Assembly: GCA_905250885.1 (NCBI GenBank)
Contig: CAJNOQ010000286.1
Coordinates: 1-56,838 of the forward strand
Length of the DNA stretch: 56,838 nucleotides
DNA from: Didymodactylos carnosus
Taxonomy: Eukaryota > Rotifera > Eurotatoria > Philodinida > Philodinidae
Direction: 5' to 3'
This document shows, one piece after another, positions 12,453 through 25,700 of the stretch. Positions within the stretch are counted from its first letter, which is position 1. Every line of letters begins with the position of its first letter. The translations under genes were made by a program, and so were the position numbers. The notes beneath the pieces are model-generated. The model searched no databases. It was given only the letters and a program-made list of their open reading frames with translations, and had not been told where the DNA came from.

Positions 12453-13552
12453 CTTCTATGGAAGAATAACACAGTGATATTTGAACGTTATTTTTTAATA
12501 ATGTATTTTTATCTTTCAATTTGAGCTTTATCTCTTTGCTATTTCAGATCAATGCTCACCTTTTTTACATTTTTGTAATTTTTAGCATTGCTCGATTTAC
12601 ATCGTCCGTTTTTTAAAATTTTCTTCTTATTTATTTGTACACTTTCTCTTATAACAGACGCACTGATCCACTCTTACTTGTACATTTTATTTTGTGCCAA
12701 CCATGAGTAAGCACCTAAACAATATGGGTGCGCGACAGAATATATCACACTTACCTTACATTTCTGTATTAGCCATATTTTTCCTTTTTGACCTTGTGCT
12801 ACTGTGTGCTCATGATTACTTTGTCAATAAACCGAACTCAATTGGGTAAATATAACTTCAAAAAAAAGATATTATGAAGGGTTTGTATAAACAAAAATCA
12901 GTAGCAAAACTAAATGAATTATGTATTCAATAGTTCGCGATATATAGCGTATGTCTAAAAGTTTTAGCGATAAAAATATATTTCCAATAACCAAAACAAC
13001 CAAAAGCTTTCAAAGGCTTTTAACGATGGAAAAAGAAAGATTCGTATTATTGACTAGGATACTTTCATCCACAAACTGCTTCGCTATTAGCAGCTTATTA
13101 TTTATTTTCTCTAGTCCTTTGTTATTTAAATTAAACATTTGCAACTTGTACAAAGAATTTTACAAGATTTCCACTGTTCAATCATATATTTTTCAATAAA
13201 AAAGAAAAAAAAACATGACAGATACATACTATTTAGTGTTTAATAATTTTTATCATTTTTTCATTCCTAATAGAAGAGAAATCACAGGGGAAAAGAAAAT
13301 CTAAAAGACAAAAATGAGAACCCAATAGTGAAATCTATATAATATTTTATATTTATATCAAACTAATGTGTAAGAAGCAAGGTCCTTTTACTTGTCTAAA
13401 AATAATAAAAAATAAACAAGAGAAAATTTTTAGACTCTCATCGTCAATAAACGCAAAAGAACAAAAACCAATGGAACGAACGTGCATTAAACAAAGCAAG
13501 CTGTTTTCAGATCTTTTTAAAGTAGTCGAATCTATTTTCACTTATTCTATTG
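12453..13552. other. Convergent intergenic region
   Basis: This lies between the 3' ends of the BTB gene (+) and ORMDL (-). It is AT-rich with short open frames on both strands that show no recognisable protein. It should contain both 3' UTRs. Confidence 0.5.
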
Positions 13553-14219
13553 TTAATATCGATTGATATTCATTATTCGAACTCCATGGAAAATAGGTAA
13601 TTTTGGTATAATAGCCAATAGTAATGTTGAAAGATTAATGAGAAAATGATAACCGTTATATTGTGTGTAGAAACTTGCAATAAAAAATCTAAAGAAAAGA
13701 TCATTCAATCAGTTATAGAAATCTTTTGATTTTGACATAAAAAAAGTAAAGTACAGATAATTTGAATGAGAAACTAGAAAATTTAAGAAATAAAATTAAA
13801 AAACATCATAACGTGTACTTACAAGACAATCGGTATTATTTGTACGAATTTTCTTGTACCCGTCCATTGTACTCCATCATCAATTTGTTCCCAAAATGTA
13901 AATCGTCGAGCCATACCTTGATCAGATGTTTCCCATGGTGCACCTTTGATAATGTGAAAAAGATAGAAACTACACTAAAATAAAAACGAATAAAAAAGAA
14001 AAATAATAATTATTTCTATGATAAAATAATTCAAGACATATTTACAATGTTATGGATAGATGTTGTTAATGTCCATGCTAATGGTGTTGTGATATATGGA
14101 ATACTTAATAGAATAAAATGAAGTACAAATAGTAAAATAATATAGGTTAACCAAACACCTCTACTATTTAACCAACTACTATTCGGATTTCGTTCTCCTT
14201 GAGCAATACCAACGTTCAT
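13553..14219 (-). CDS. ORMDL: ORMDL sphingolipid-biosynthesis regulator
   Basis: Three exons, 14219-14046, 13974-13823 and 13688-13553, join in frame and give exactly 153 residues, the usual length of ORMDL proteins. Signatures are present throughout: [85 protein letters not shown] and [12 protein letters not shown] near the C-terminus. There are four hydrophobic segments, as expected for an endoplasmic-reticulum membrane protein. ORMDL binds serine palmitoyltransferase and holds back the first step of sphingolipid synthesis when ceramide is high. The number of paralogues in this organism cannot be judged from the window. Confidence 0.96.
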
Positions 14220-17200
14220 GTCCTATAAAAACACAAAAAATATGTTATTTAACATATCTATTATATTGAATATGAACATTCGTACTTATTTACCACTGCA
14301 ATAATTTAATGTCCATAGATAATATGTAAAATTATATAAGAATAACTGATTTTTATATGATCTAAAATATTTTCTAAGAATAGATTATTAACTATTTTTA
14401 CCATTATTTATTTGTGTCGAATTCTCGAATGATGACTATGAAAAGATACAATGTACATTGGAAACTAAATAAAATATATTTGACAGTTACTTATTAATAT
14501 TATTAATAGTTTTGAGCTATGATTTTGGTATACATGTTTTCTTTTCTTTGTTACTAGAATTATATAAGATGATCAATATAGAATAGAAACAAAAAAAATG
14601 CACTACAATGTACACTAAATATTACCTACATGTCTACATATACGTGGACTGTTTTTTTTTCTTTTCTTTTTATTTCTTTCTATTCGTTAAATTGTCGATA
14701 AACATGCCAAAATGAAAACGATTTCATTACATGCTCATTACAACTTGTAGAAATAATGAGTCAGTTGTAGTACTATGTCCATGTGGCAAAAAGATAGATA
14801 GAGGAGTCTTTTAACAATATGTCATCGAAATTTTTAATTGATTATATAGTAATGGTTAACAATTTTCAAATACCATTGCAACATATAGCCATCAGAAATT
14901 AACTGAACAAAAAATCATTTCAGTTTCATTCTTTCAATCCTTTTTTTTTGTTGGAGAGAAAAACGAAAAGAATGGATGATAAAATAAAGTTTTAAAAAGT
15001 TTTGGATGATATTTCTATTTTTAACACTGTTTTCAGTTTAATATTTTTGTGAAGAATGTAGAGTTCAAGATAGCTACTGTCTATCATAAATCATAAATAC
15101 CATACATTTGACAATAAACATTGGATTACTGTGTAATGGTTCGTGTAAATGATAACTCATCAGAAAATAAATAGTTGTTTCGTCCATAGCAATTAGAAAA
15201 TAAATGTTTGTAGACCTAATACATGATGGATGAGCTAATCATATCCTGCCAAATAATTATATAAAATACATCAGTTTATTCAAAGAATGCATGGTAGAAT
15301 CTTTACATTAAATTTCTTGAGAAAACTGTAATTAGAAATAAATGGTAGAAAATTAGTTTATTTATTTCTTATATATTTTTTACTTTATTTCTTATTATGT
15401 AGCACAATTAGAAAGAACGGTCTAATATACAAACTATCATAATATACTCAAGAAAACAAATCTGAGAGTTCGATAATAAAAAAAATCAATCAAACAATTT
15501 AGCCAACCATTTTTCTTTCATACGTACAAATATAAATAGCAGTTACTGGAAATAGTCATATAAAATAGACATAGATTTTTACAATTAATCCACAACAGTG
15601 ATTAACCAAGAAAATAAAACAGTCTATTATATATATCTTTGTTAAATATCAAAACAAAACAATCATTAGAGACAATATATGTTATTCATTTATTTCAGGT
15701 GTATCTTTCGGTACTAAAATGATTGACATGTTGCTGCCACTATTAATGGTTTTTTTTCAATATTAATTTCACAGACTCTCTTAATAACATGCATAATATT
15801 CTAATATTTCATAAACAAAAATAAGTTTTGACTTCTTTTATATCATTCATTGGCTTAAGATAGAGAAGTTACATTTGAAATGTAACTTCTCTATCTAGTA
15901 TAAGATAATGCCATTGTTCATAAATAGATACGCTAAAGATATAATATTGAACTCAAATTTTATAATGACCATCTTATTTTAGAGACACTAGATCTTTCAT
16001 GCTATTCATGTTCATGTTACTGCTATTTCCATCGATATCCTACAGAGCTGATTGGAAGAAGTCCATAGCTTATAGATGCTCCGTCACCATAACTCCTCAT
16101 TCAGTAGAATTGTCACCGTTGTCAATATACAATTTTTCCCTTTTTGTAATTCAAAAATGCAGTAATATTGTTTTTTCAACGATTATTTTTCATCAGAAAT
16201 GAAGTTTCACCATTCAACACTACTATGAAACATTGATCAAGTGACAAAAGACATAGGTAGTAATAATTCACAATATATCTTAAAAAATAAGATTTTTGAG
16301 ACAGTGAACAGACAGTTTTAATTGACATCGAGTAGTATTTGAATGATCACTGCGGCTAATTTTACGTCTGAGAAGAAGAATGCCATATAATCAGATACAT
16401 TTGGCAGGTTTACGGAAATTTCTAAAAAATATACTTTTCATTTTTAAATTCCTAAATGTTAAATAGCGTGCACAGGATGAGCTGTCTTTGTACAAACATT
16501 TCGTGTTACTTCGTTTTTACTAAATAACATTTCTGTAACTTGACGATCTCCGATGAAATAAAATACATATGTACATGTCTGTATGTCGACTAGAATTAAC
16601 CAGACTCGTTACTTGATATAACTCAAAGTACAGTGTACAAACAAAGTTAGCTGAACAATAGAGGAGAAAAAATTGTGGTTCTGAATTGATTAAGCAGATC
16701 TAAAAACTACAAACGGAGCAAAATATAGTTTTTGAAAAACACGTAAAAAGGTGTTTCTTTTTTAGGGACTTTCCGTCATTTTAAGTTTAAATTTTAGAAA
16801 TGATAACGCTTAGGTCTGCAGTACAGATACGATTTATTTTGTTTCTAATTCTTTTCATTTCTTCATGTTAACAAAAGCACAATCCACTTTAAAATCAGAA
16901 ACATGTCAGAAACCAGATATTGTTAAAGTAAGCAAATACTTCGTTGCTAGTGCACATGAAGGTATATGATTTTCATTACTAGTGAGTCCTATAGATGTCT
17001 AATAAATCTAAAGGAAAATGAAATAACCTTTTGAAAAATCCGATCAACAGTGTATGAGCAGCTGTGTGAGCAGCAGTGTATGTTGAAACTTTAGACCACG
17101 TGAATACTTCAAAGAAAAACCACAGCCAAAATTCGAATATAATTCTATAGAAATTCTCCCAACTTCCGATAAAAAGATCTTTTCTTTAGTGTAATCTTGA

Positions 17201-18334
17201 GAAAGAAAGAATAAATAAGAAGAGTTGTATTCTCGATTATTTATTTACTTATTTTATGGTCCTGCACCTACACTCAGACTGCACTTTAAATTTATACATG
17301 TACTACTACTTCATATTCTGATGGTCCAACGACTCACCTATTATATCGCATAACGTTTGAATTTATAAGAGACTATAATAGAATAGAAAATAATGCTGAG
17401 AAACTCTCGGGCGATGTACGATGTGCAAAAAAAGAAAGTTGTTAGTCGCTAGTATCTACATGAGTGCTGCACATCGATTGTACTGTCTTCTGACTGGCTT
17501 TTATTCCTAATACGTCTTGACAGAAATATCTAACATCTTAATACTCTGCTATCTATGTTAATTAGGAATATTCAAGGAACTCATTGTTCTCTAAAAAGCA
17601 GAAGCAATAATGGTAGAAAGGTAAAGGATGGAACAAGGATGCTTTGTGAAGAAAAGGAAAGATGGACCCGCGTGATAAAAATTAGAATACCCTTACGGTT
17701 ACACTACGCTCTTAATCGTTATTAAAAATAATCATGATTATGAATTTTATATTATAACACGACTCTTTTCAATCATAATTAATCTAACATAATTATCGAG
17801 GATATAAATACTTTAGCGTTCAGATGAAAATAGCTAATATTTTCGAAAAAAAAGTCTTGAAATGTTGTTTAATGCGGTTAGACAGATAAAAAATTAACCA
17901 GCAAAGGGAAAAATGATTAAAAACGCGTTTTCTATTTGGGAATATGTTGGCCTTGGTGTTTTCGATCGTTAGTTTTCTAACAAAAGCTGAGCGATCTGTT
18001 TGGCAAATTCAAAGCAGTCAGCAGTTTTTTGAAATTAATCTGGGAAAGTTGTGCTCCTATGCCTTAAAACAAAATTTTTGAGTTTTGCTGTTTTATTCTA
18101 TAAACTCAATCATGATTAAGAGCATTGTATAACCGTAGTGTACGATACAGTGTAACTTGTGACAAAACAATCACCCAGGATTTATCGCGAATTGTTAGAG
18201 CGAAAAACAACGATTCTGACTGTTTGTGCCTATCGTTTCTTACAAAAAAATTAATTTTAATTAATAGAAAAACATCTACAAAGGCCAAAGAGTATTGCTA
18301 TACTTTAAATGTCAATGAATTTTGGCCTTTTTAG
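14220..18334. other. Long AT-rich intergenic region
   Basis: About 4 kb between the divergent ORMDL (-) and PBX (+) genes. No convincing exon was found on either strand. It contains one perfect short palindrome (15858-15896), scattered homopolymer runs, and presumably the promoters of both genes. The open frames near 15999 and 18125 look non-coding. Confidence 0.55.
15858..15896. repeat. Perfect 19-bp palindrome with 1-nt centre
   Basis: AGATAGAGAAGTTACATTT is followed by one G and then by its exact reverse complement. It could form a tight hairpin or cruciform. No gene or terminator function is evident in this animal intergenic context. Confidence 0.95.
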
Positions 18335-19940
<1,606 letters not shown>

Positions 19941-19944
19941 CAAG

Positions 19945-20177
19945 GTGCGCGTCGTGAAAGTTCTAGTCCTGGTGGTAAGTGGTTTTGTTTGTTTTGTTTT
20001 TGAAAAAGTATTGGTGATCTAAGTTTATCTATTCGTATTTATATTTATTTTTCGCTTGTATTCTGGAAGAATATGAATCGTTGATATTAGTGACAAAATG
20101 CACGAAAAAAAATGATTTGAGCGAGATAATCACTACTGGGTGTTGTTCTTTCTTTTATTTCAGATTTTTCAATGTGA
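19945..20177 (+). other. Possible alternative PBX 3' exons bypassing the TAA
   Basis: Thirty bases into exon 8 there is a second potential acceptor (ACAAG before 19945). Using it removes ten codons including the TAA at 19938-19940 and keeps the frame. The sequence then reads GARRESSSPG to a consensus donor (gtaagt, 19975). A strong acceptor (tttatttcag) at 20163 continues in phase to DFSM and a TGA at 20175-20177. This is inferred from splice signals and phase alone. The alternative is that these codons are a relic left after a recent stop mutation. Confidence 0.35.
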
Positions 20178-21318
20178 AACAAGAATTTTCAATGCTCGCC
20201 ATAGTCGCAGAGAGGAAAAGAGAGAAAGACAGAATAATATTTACCCTCCAACTGAGAAAAACGTTGTCTTTTCTGTTTGTTCACTCTGTTTATTTCTTCT
20301 TTAGACAAGTCTATTCGCAGTGTACGAACTCGAACAAAAAAATAAAAAATATATGCTTTGTGTGCAATGAACAAATGAACTTGTTTATTTTTGTTTTTTT
20401 TTGAATCTCGATTTTTTTTTTACTTCTGATTTTCTTTCTCAATTAATTAATTTAGTCGCTTCTTTTCTTTTTGTACTTGTGTTCTATTAATTATCTAAAG
20501 TTTTTTTATTAATATCTTTGATCGTGCAATGAACTCAAATGACATTACTTTATTCTATTCGTGTAATTACAGTTTTTGTAACGAAAATACTATGTAACTT
20601 TTTTATCTATTGACAAAAATCCGATGATTTTATCGCGTCATGTAACTGGCTCTTAAAAACAAAACGTATACTAGTCATCGGTTGCTAATTTATCATTTGA
20701 CGTTTATTTGTTTTGTGCACGTTTTGTTTTTAAAGTATTGTAATTTCAGTATTTCGTTTTTGTTTGTTTTGTATTCTTATTATCGAGTTACTTCTAAATA
20801 ATTTTATTTCTCATCTGGTTTTTCTCTTTTATAAGAGATCTGTTTTGTTTATAGAATTTTTTTGATGATAGTCGTTGTAAATAATTTACTATCAAATAAT
20901 CAAACATTATCTACTTAGGCATTCGTTTTTGAATTTCTTTTCATTGTTGTGTGGTAGTATTTTGAAATAAAATTTGACTCTAAAATAAGCGTACATATGA
21001 ACGATGATAGTATAGGTCTATTGTGACTATTTATTCTGAATATATATTTGTTTAATCAATTTAAATATAGTGTTGTTCAACATTTGATTTTTTATTTCAA
21101 ATTGATTCAGCCATATCAGACATATAAAAAACGATTATGTTATATTCATAAGCATGTTGCTTTATATACGATTTCAATGTATACATTCTACTGGTGTAGA
21201 GTATGCCGATGAATCAACATGTAAATTAGAAATTTATGATGTTGAAAATTCGGTTATTTTTTATTTCCAGCTTACAGGTCACATGTTTCTTTCAAAGTTT
21301 TTAACTTTTTTCGATATT
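20178..21318. other. AT-rich convergent intergenic region
   Basis: T-rich sequence between the 3' ends of the PBX gene (+) and the partial gene on the minus strand. It should contain the 3' UTR of PBX. No exon was recognised. Confidence 0.5.
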
Positions 21319-21722
21319 TTACTCTTTCTTTCTGTTGCCCAACTCGTCTAATTTATCGATGAGTCCTATGATAAAAAGTAAAATAAATGTAACAATGAAA
21401 AGATAAATAATTGCTCGAATAAATTGTGCATACCGAATAATGACGCATGGTAAATTTGCATAAAATTATTAGTTTGTATTGAACGATAAGCAAAATCAGC
21501 ATTACCGAGTAAAAAGTCTGATGTTAGTGTGATAAGTGGATCAATAACTTCTGTACATGTACTACTGACAATAATATTAATTATATTACCTTTTAGAGCA
21601 AAACGTTTTCGTTGATTTTCATTATTTTCATTTTTTGATGAAAATGTCAGTAATTTTTCGATGTGAAGATTCGAAAAAAAACAAAAGTGATCGTATATAA
21701 TAAAAAAAGTATACCACTTCGC
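21319..21722 (-). CDS. 3'-terminal exons of an unrecognised gene (5' part not found)
   Basis: A protein-like frame runs on the minus strand from 21722 (just inside an in-frame stop) to a donor (gtatgc) at 21433, includes VSSTCTEVIDPLITLTSDFL and NADFAYRSIQTNNFMQIYHA, and is spliced over a 68-bp intron in matching phase to 21365-21319, which ends GLIDKLDELGNRKKE and TAA. Composition, matching splice signals and the helical pattern argue for real coding. I do not recognise the family, and I found no upstream exon; the DNA above 21.75 kb looks repeat-derived. It may be the tail of a gene with a distant 5' end, or a truncated gene fragment. The first acceptor is uncertain. Confidence 0.5.
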
Positions 21723-24700
21723 TCAGCTTTTGACGCTGACTCTGAATAGGATATTTTTATTGTATAAAAAATGAGTTCTGATGGAGAAAATTGTGAATTA
21801 TGGGCAGAATTTCAATTTTTTTCGCTTCTAATATAGAAAAATGAATTGTCTCAGTGAGGAAACAAAATTAAAAAAAAGCCAATTATATTTTTAAAGCTTT
21901 CAGATGTTTTAATGACGTAAAAAGGTCGGCTTAATCTGTTCACGCAAAAAACCAGATAGGTTTGCAAAATTATTTATGAAATTTTTACAAAGGGAGTTCA
22001 ACACGTCCATACTAGATAAACCTTGACTTCAACCTCAATCAAACATCAGATTCATACTCAGTTTTTAATGCTGAATCTGGAAAAAATACTTTCAAAAAGT
22101 TAGAAAAACAAAACAACGAAAATGTGAATTTTTTTGAAACTGAATTGTTTTTCGAGATCTCTGCACCCTTCGAGTTTTTTAAAAATTTTCTCCCATAAAA
22201 AAACTTAAAATCGACATATTCTTAATCAGTTCGATACGCTCTATCCAGCCATCTATAATAAAATAGGAAAAAAACGTTGCTATTTCTTTGAATTTCCGAT
22301 ACCTTACATAAGTCGGAAAAATAGTTGAAATACACAGATAATAAGATATATCTAAGTGGCAGTTTAATTACTTGCCTCTCTACAATATCTTATCCGGATA
22401 CGAAAAAACATGAATACGAGAAATAAAGTCTTTATTTAAATGCAAAACTTTAGAGAGTATCAAAATGAGCTGCATGATTTTATCTGATGATCCTGCCGTT
22501 ATAATGTATCGTTACTATACCGTTGTTCGTTCAAATGTTAGCAGACACCGGCTCCGCCATGAATCACAGAGCACATGGATAATTTACAGTGCTTTCTTTA
22601 TTAGCATATATATGCTTTCAAAATGTGCAACTACGCCCACAAACAACAAACATTCGACCTCTAAATGGTTTACTTATTTGTTAAGGTTATAGATGTATTA
22701 TTTATGAAAAGACAATATACATTAATATCTTTTTGTTTATTGCACATAAGAGAGTAATTTAGTGATTAATGATCATATGCTGATAAATCACCAGACAGTT
22801 GTCGTTGTTTCTTCTCCAAACATCATAGATAATAAAAATAATAATAATAATACCATAATTATTATTATACGTAGAAAAAGGCTAATAATTTTATTTGCAC
22901 GAACACTCTTATTACAATCAATACAAGTATTATTACTAGATGCATACTGTATATAACTATAGCTCGATTTCTTGCAACTTCAAGCTATTAGACAATTATA
23001 CATACATGTTTATTAGAGATGTTCAGTTCTCATTAAGAACTAGAACCGCGGTTCGATTCCGTATGACCATTCGGAATCGCGGTTCTCTTATTTTCGGTTT
23101 CTTATCGAGAATCAGAACCGTGCTGCCGATTCTGACAATGGAACCGAAGCCGCGGTTTCTTAAACGGTGCCTTTTTTTCGGAACCAAGACTTTTTGACTT
23201 GTCTTTCTTTTAACAAAATGAAGACACTGTTGACAAAGCTACAAATAGATATATTGGCCTATCATTATTTAAAGGAATCCTTTCGTTTACTATAAAATGA
23301 ATTCTATTTTGTTGAATTGTTACTGCCTGAAAAATTATTTTCAGATTCTAAGCTAAGAACCGAGAATCAGAATATTCCTAATGTTTATATTATACATAAA
23401 TCTATTAAATAGTGAAAAATCTGCTTAATAATTTGAATGATTGTAGTTTTAGATGTTCTCTACACACTAACATCCTCTAAAACAAAAGAAACAATATACC
23501 TACAATCTATTCATTACAAAAATGTGAAAAGATGTTTCATCCAACACAGAATATTTCTAAAACTATACATGAAGGTAAAAGATCTATAATAAATTAATTT
23601 TATTCTTGGTTATTCTTCTAAATACTACAGCAAACTATAAATGTGAAAATCAAATTTTATATATTAGCCAATTATAAGCTGACAACAAAACTTTCCTTAT
23701 GTTTTACTGCGATCAACTTTTAGATTTAAACAAGTCCATATTCGTACAAATTGATTTTGTCTTTTTCTACAATCAAAAGATAGTTTTTATTATTATTATT
23801 ATTATTATTTGTTAACCATTGATGAGACAATAAAATTCTTTTATATTAAAAGAAAACTAATGAAATAAGTATTTGCAAACGAAATCATCAATAGAATTGT
23901 CCTTCATGTTGTTGTATCGTATAACGATTATCATTAATCCTTTTTCTTTCTGAGAGAATTCACATCTTTTTCAAAATTATATATTATACTTTTTTCTCTT
24001 CTGTACCATAACAATATTCACACGGTATGTTTGAGAATGGCATGGTAACTGGACAAAGAAACGTTAAGAATAATTTTTTTTTCAATAAAACGCATTTATA
24101 ATATTGATAAGTCAATTTTTTATTTTATACATAAATATCAGTGAACATCCCGTATTGTACTCCAAGACCAGACTTTTCGATTGGGATGAGAAATAGGAGG
24201 ATCTGATCACCCTAAGGTTTGACGCTATCCGCTAGAGTTTTGAAAAGTATGTCAAAAATTTGTTGAACCTTTTTATGAGTGCAACGAATATCACGATTGT
24301 ATCTTGTAAATAACTGGTCAGGCAGACTGTAAGAGGCGGAAAGCTAATTATAAGCATCTAGTTTAGGATACTCACAACCAGTGAGCTGTCTGTCAAAATA
24401 ATTGACCGATAGTCTTTTCAATTCCGATTTCTCTTAGTGTAGTTTAAAAGTCTACAATTTCCCTGAACCCTATATAAGCCAATAAGTTTTAGTCTGACTC
24501 ATAGAATTTTTCAAAATATGTGTGATCTGACCCATGGATTCAATATGTAAAAACTATATGTTTCTTATCTACACGTTTTTCATGATGCTGTGTATAGATG
24601 GCAGGGAGGTGTACTCAAAAAATCTTTACTGAAGGAAAAAAAACAATATTATACATGATATTAGAGAAGTGTAGCATGTAAGATGCACGGAAAGCAGAGT

Positions 24701-25700
24701 TTGAGTGGAATTTAGATTTCGCTCGTTTATACATCATTCGATAGAGAATTGAATGAGGATCACGAATATCACGTTCCCATCTTCAAAATCCGTTTCCTTG
24801 TTGAGATATCCTCAAAATACTTGAAGCATGTCAAAAACCGCTAAAAACTGAATCTAGAAAAGCATCTTCATACTTCTAGGACCGAAAATGGATGTTTCCC
24901 GGTGTCTAAAACCGGTACGTATTGAAAGCGGGCATCAAACTTTGCGGCCCTAATTTAAGCTTTCACAAAGGAGCTAGTGCCAAAACTTTTACATGATTGG
25001 ATTCGCCAGAGGCCAGACTTCAAACTAATAAAGAGCTTTTTTCGAAATTCTTTTTCTTCACTGAAAAAATCAAGTTTTACTGAGCACGTATCCAAGACGG
25101 CCAAGTCCTTTTGCACTATTTTCGTGAGTTTTGCTTCAAAATCACTTCTGAAAACGCAGAATGGATTAGAAATGATGGAGAATCTGATGATGATACTTTA
25201 GAGACCTTCACAGGGTTTCCAGAGGGTCTCTGGTGATTATGCCGATTCTAACTCCCTTCAAAAACCACACACATCAAAAAATTTTCTTCCTTATCTCAAG
25301 ATAGACTTCAGATTTAACTATTTTTTCTAAGTGAAACTCTTCTCTGCTCATGTTGTAATTTACAATATTTCCGTCACTTATATTTTTGAATATACGATGA
25401 AAAGACTCCTCTAATAACTTTTATTTCACAAAAGATCTTCGTAGTCTATTCTAATACCAAACATTTTTTTTTTTGTGATTTATACAAAGAAACGAAAACA
25501 AAATAACAGACAATAAGCGTAGATATTTGATTGTAAGATTTACTATATGTATATGTTAAACAAGACAGAAGTGCACATGCACACAAAACAAGCACTGTTC
25601 ATTAGTGGAAAAAAGTAGATGAATATATAACAAATTTTTTATACAATTATTCAATGAGATTCGTTATCACCGGATACTGGAAGTTAAAAGAAGATTCCGA
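21723..25700. other. Repeat-like non-coding region
   Basis: About 4 kb with no convincing exon. The 21.75-22.4 and 24.1-25.3 kb parts are less AT-rich than neighbouring introns and look like old transposon DNA. They hold short open frames (for example near 24977) without recognisable domains. Trinucleotide ATT/AAT runs occur near 22830-22865 and 23790-23812. Confidence 0.45.
23020..23195. repeat. GC-rich cluster of GAACCG/CGGTTC motifs
   Basis: Within about 175 bases the motifs GAACCGCGGTTC, GGAATCGCGGTTCT, CAGAACCG and GGAACCGAAGCCGCGG recur in both orientations. A further AAGAACCGAGAATCAGAAT lies near 23355. Sub-terminal repeats of this kind are typical of hAT-type DNA transposons, so this may be the end of a non-autonomous element. 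I could not define both termini. Confidence 0.4.

Noticed and set aside
18125..18334. A 69-codon frame just before the PBX start as an upstream gene
   Set aside because: It has no recognisable sequence and overlaps an equally long frame on the other strand. It fits PBX 5' UTR better.
23041..23065. GGTTCGATTCC, which looks like a tRNA B box
   Set aside because: No A box at the right distance and no cloverleaf or acceptor stem could be formed. The motif belongs to the repeated GAACCG cluster.
24977..25201. A 74-codon frame (MPKLLHDWIRQRPDF) as a gene
   Set aside because: It lies in repeat-like DNA, with no domain, no splice partners and no similarity that I recognise.
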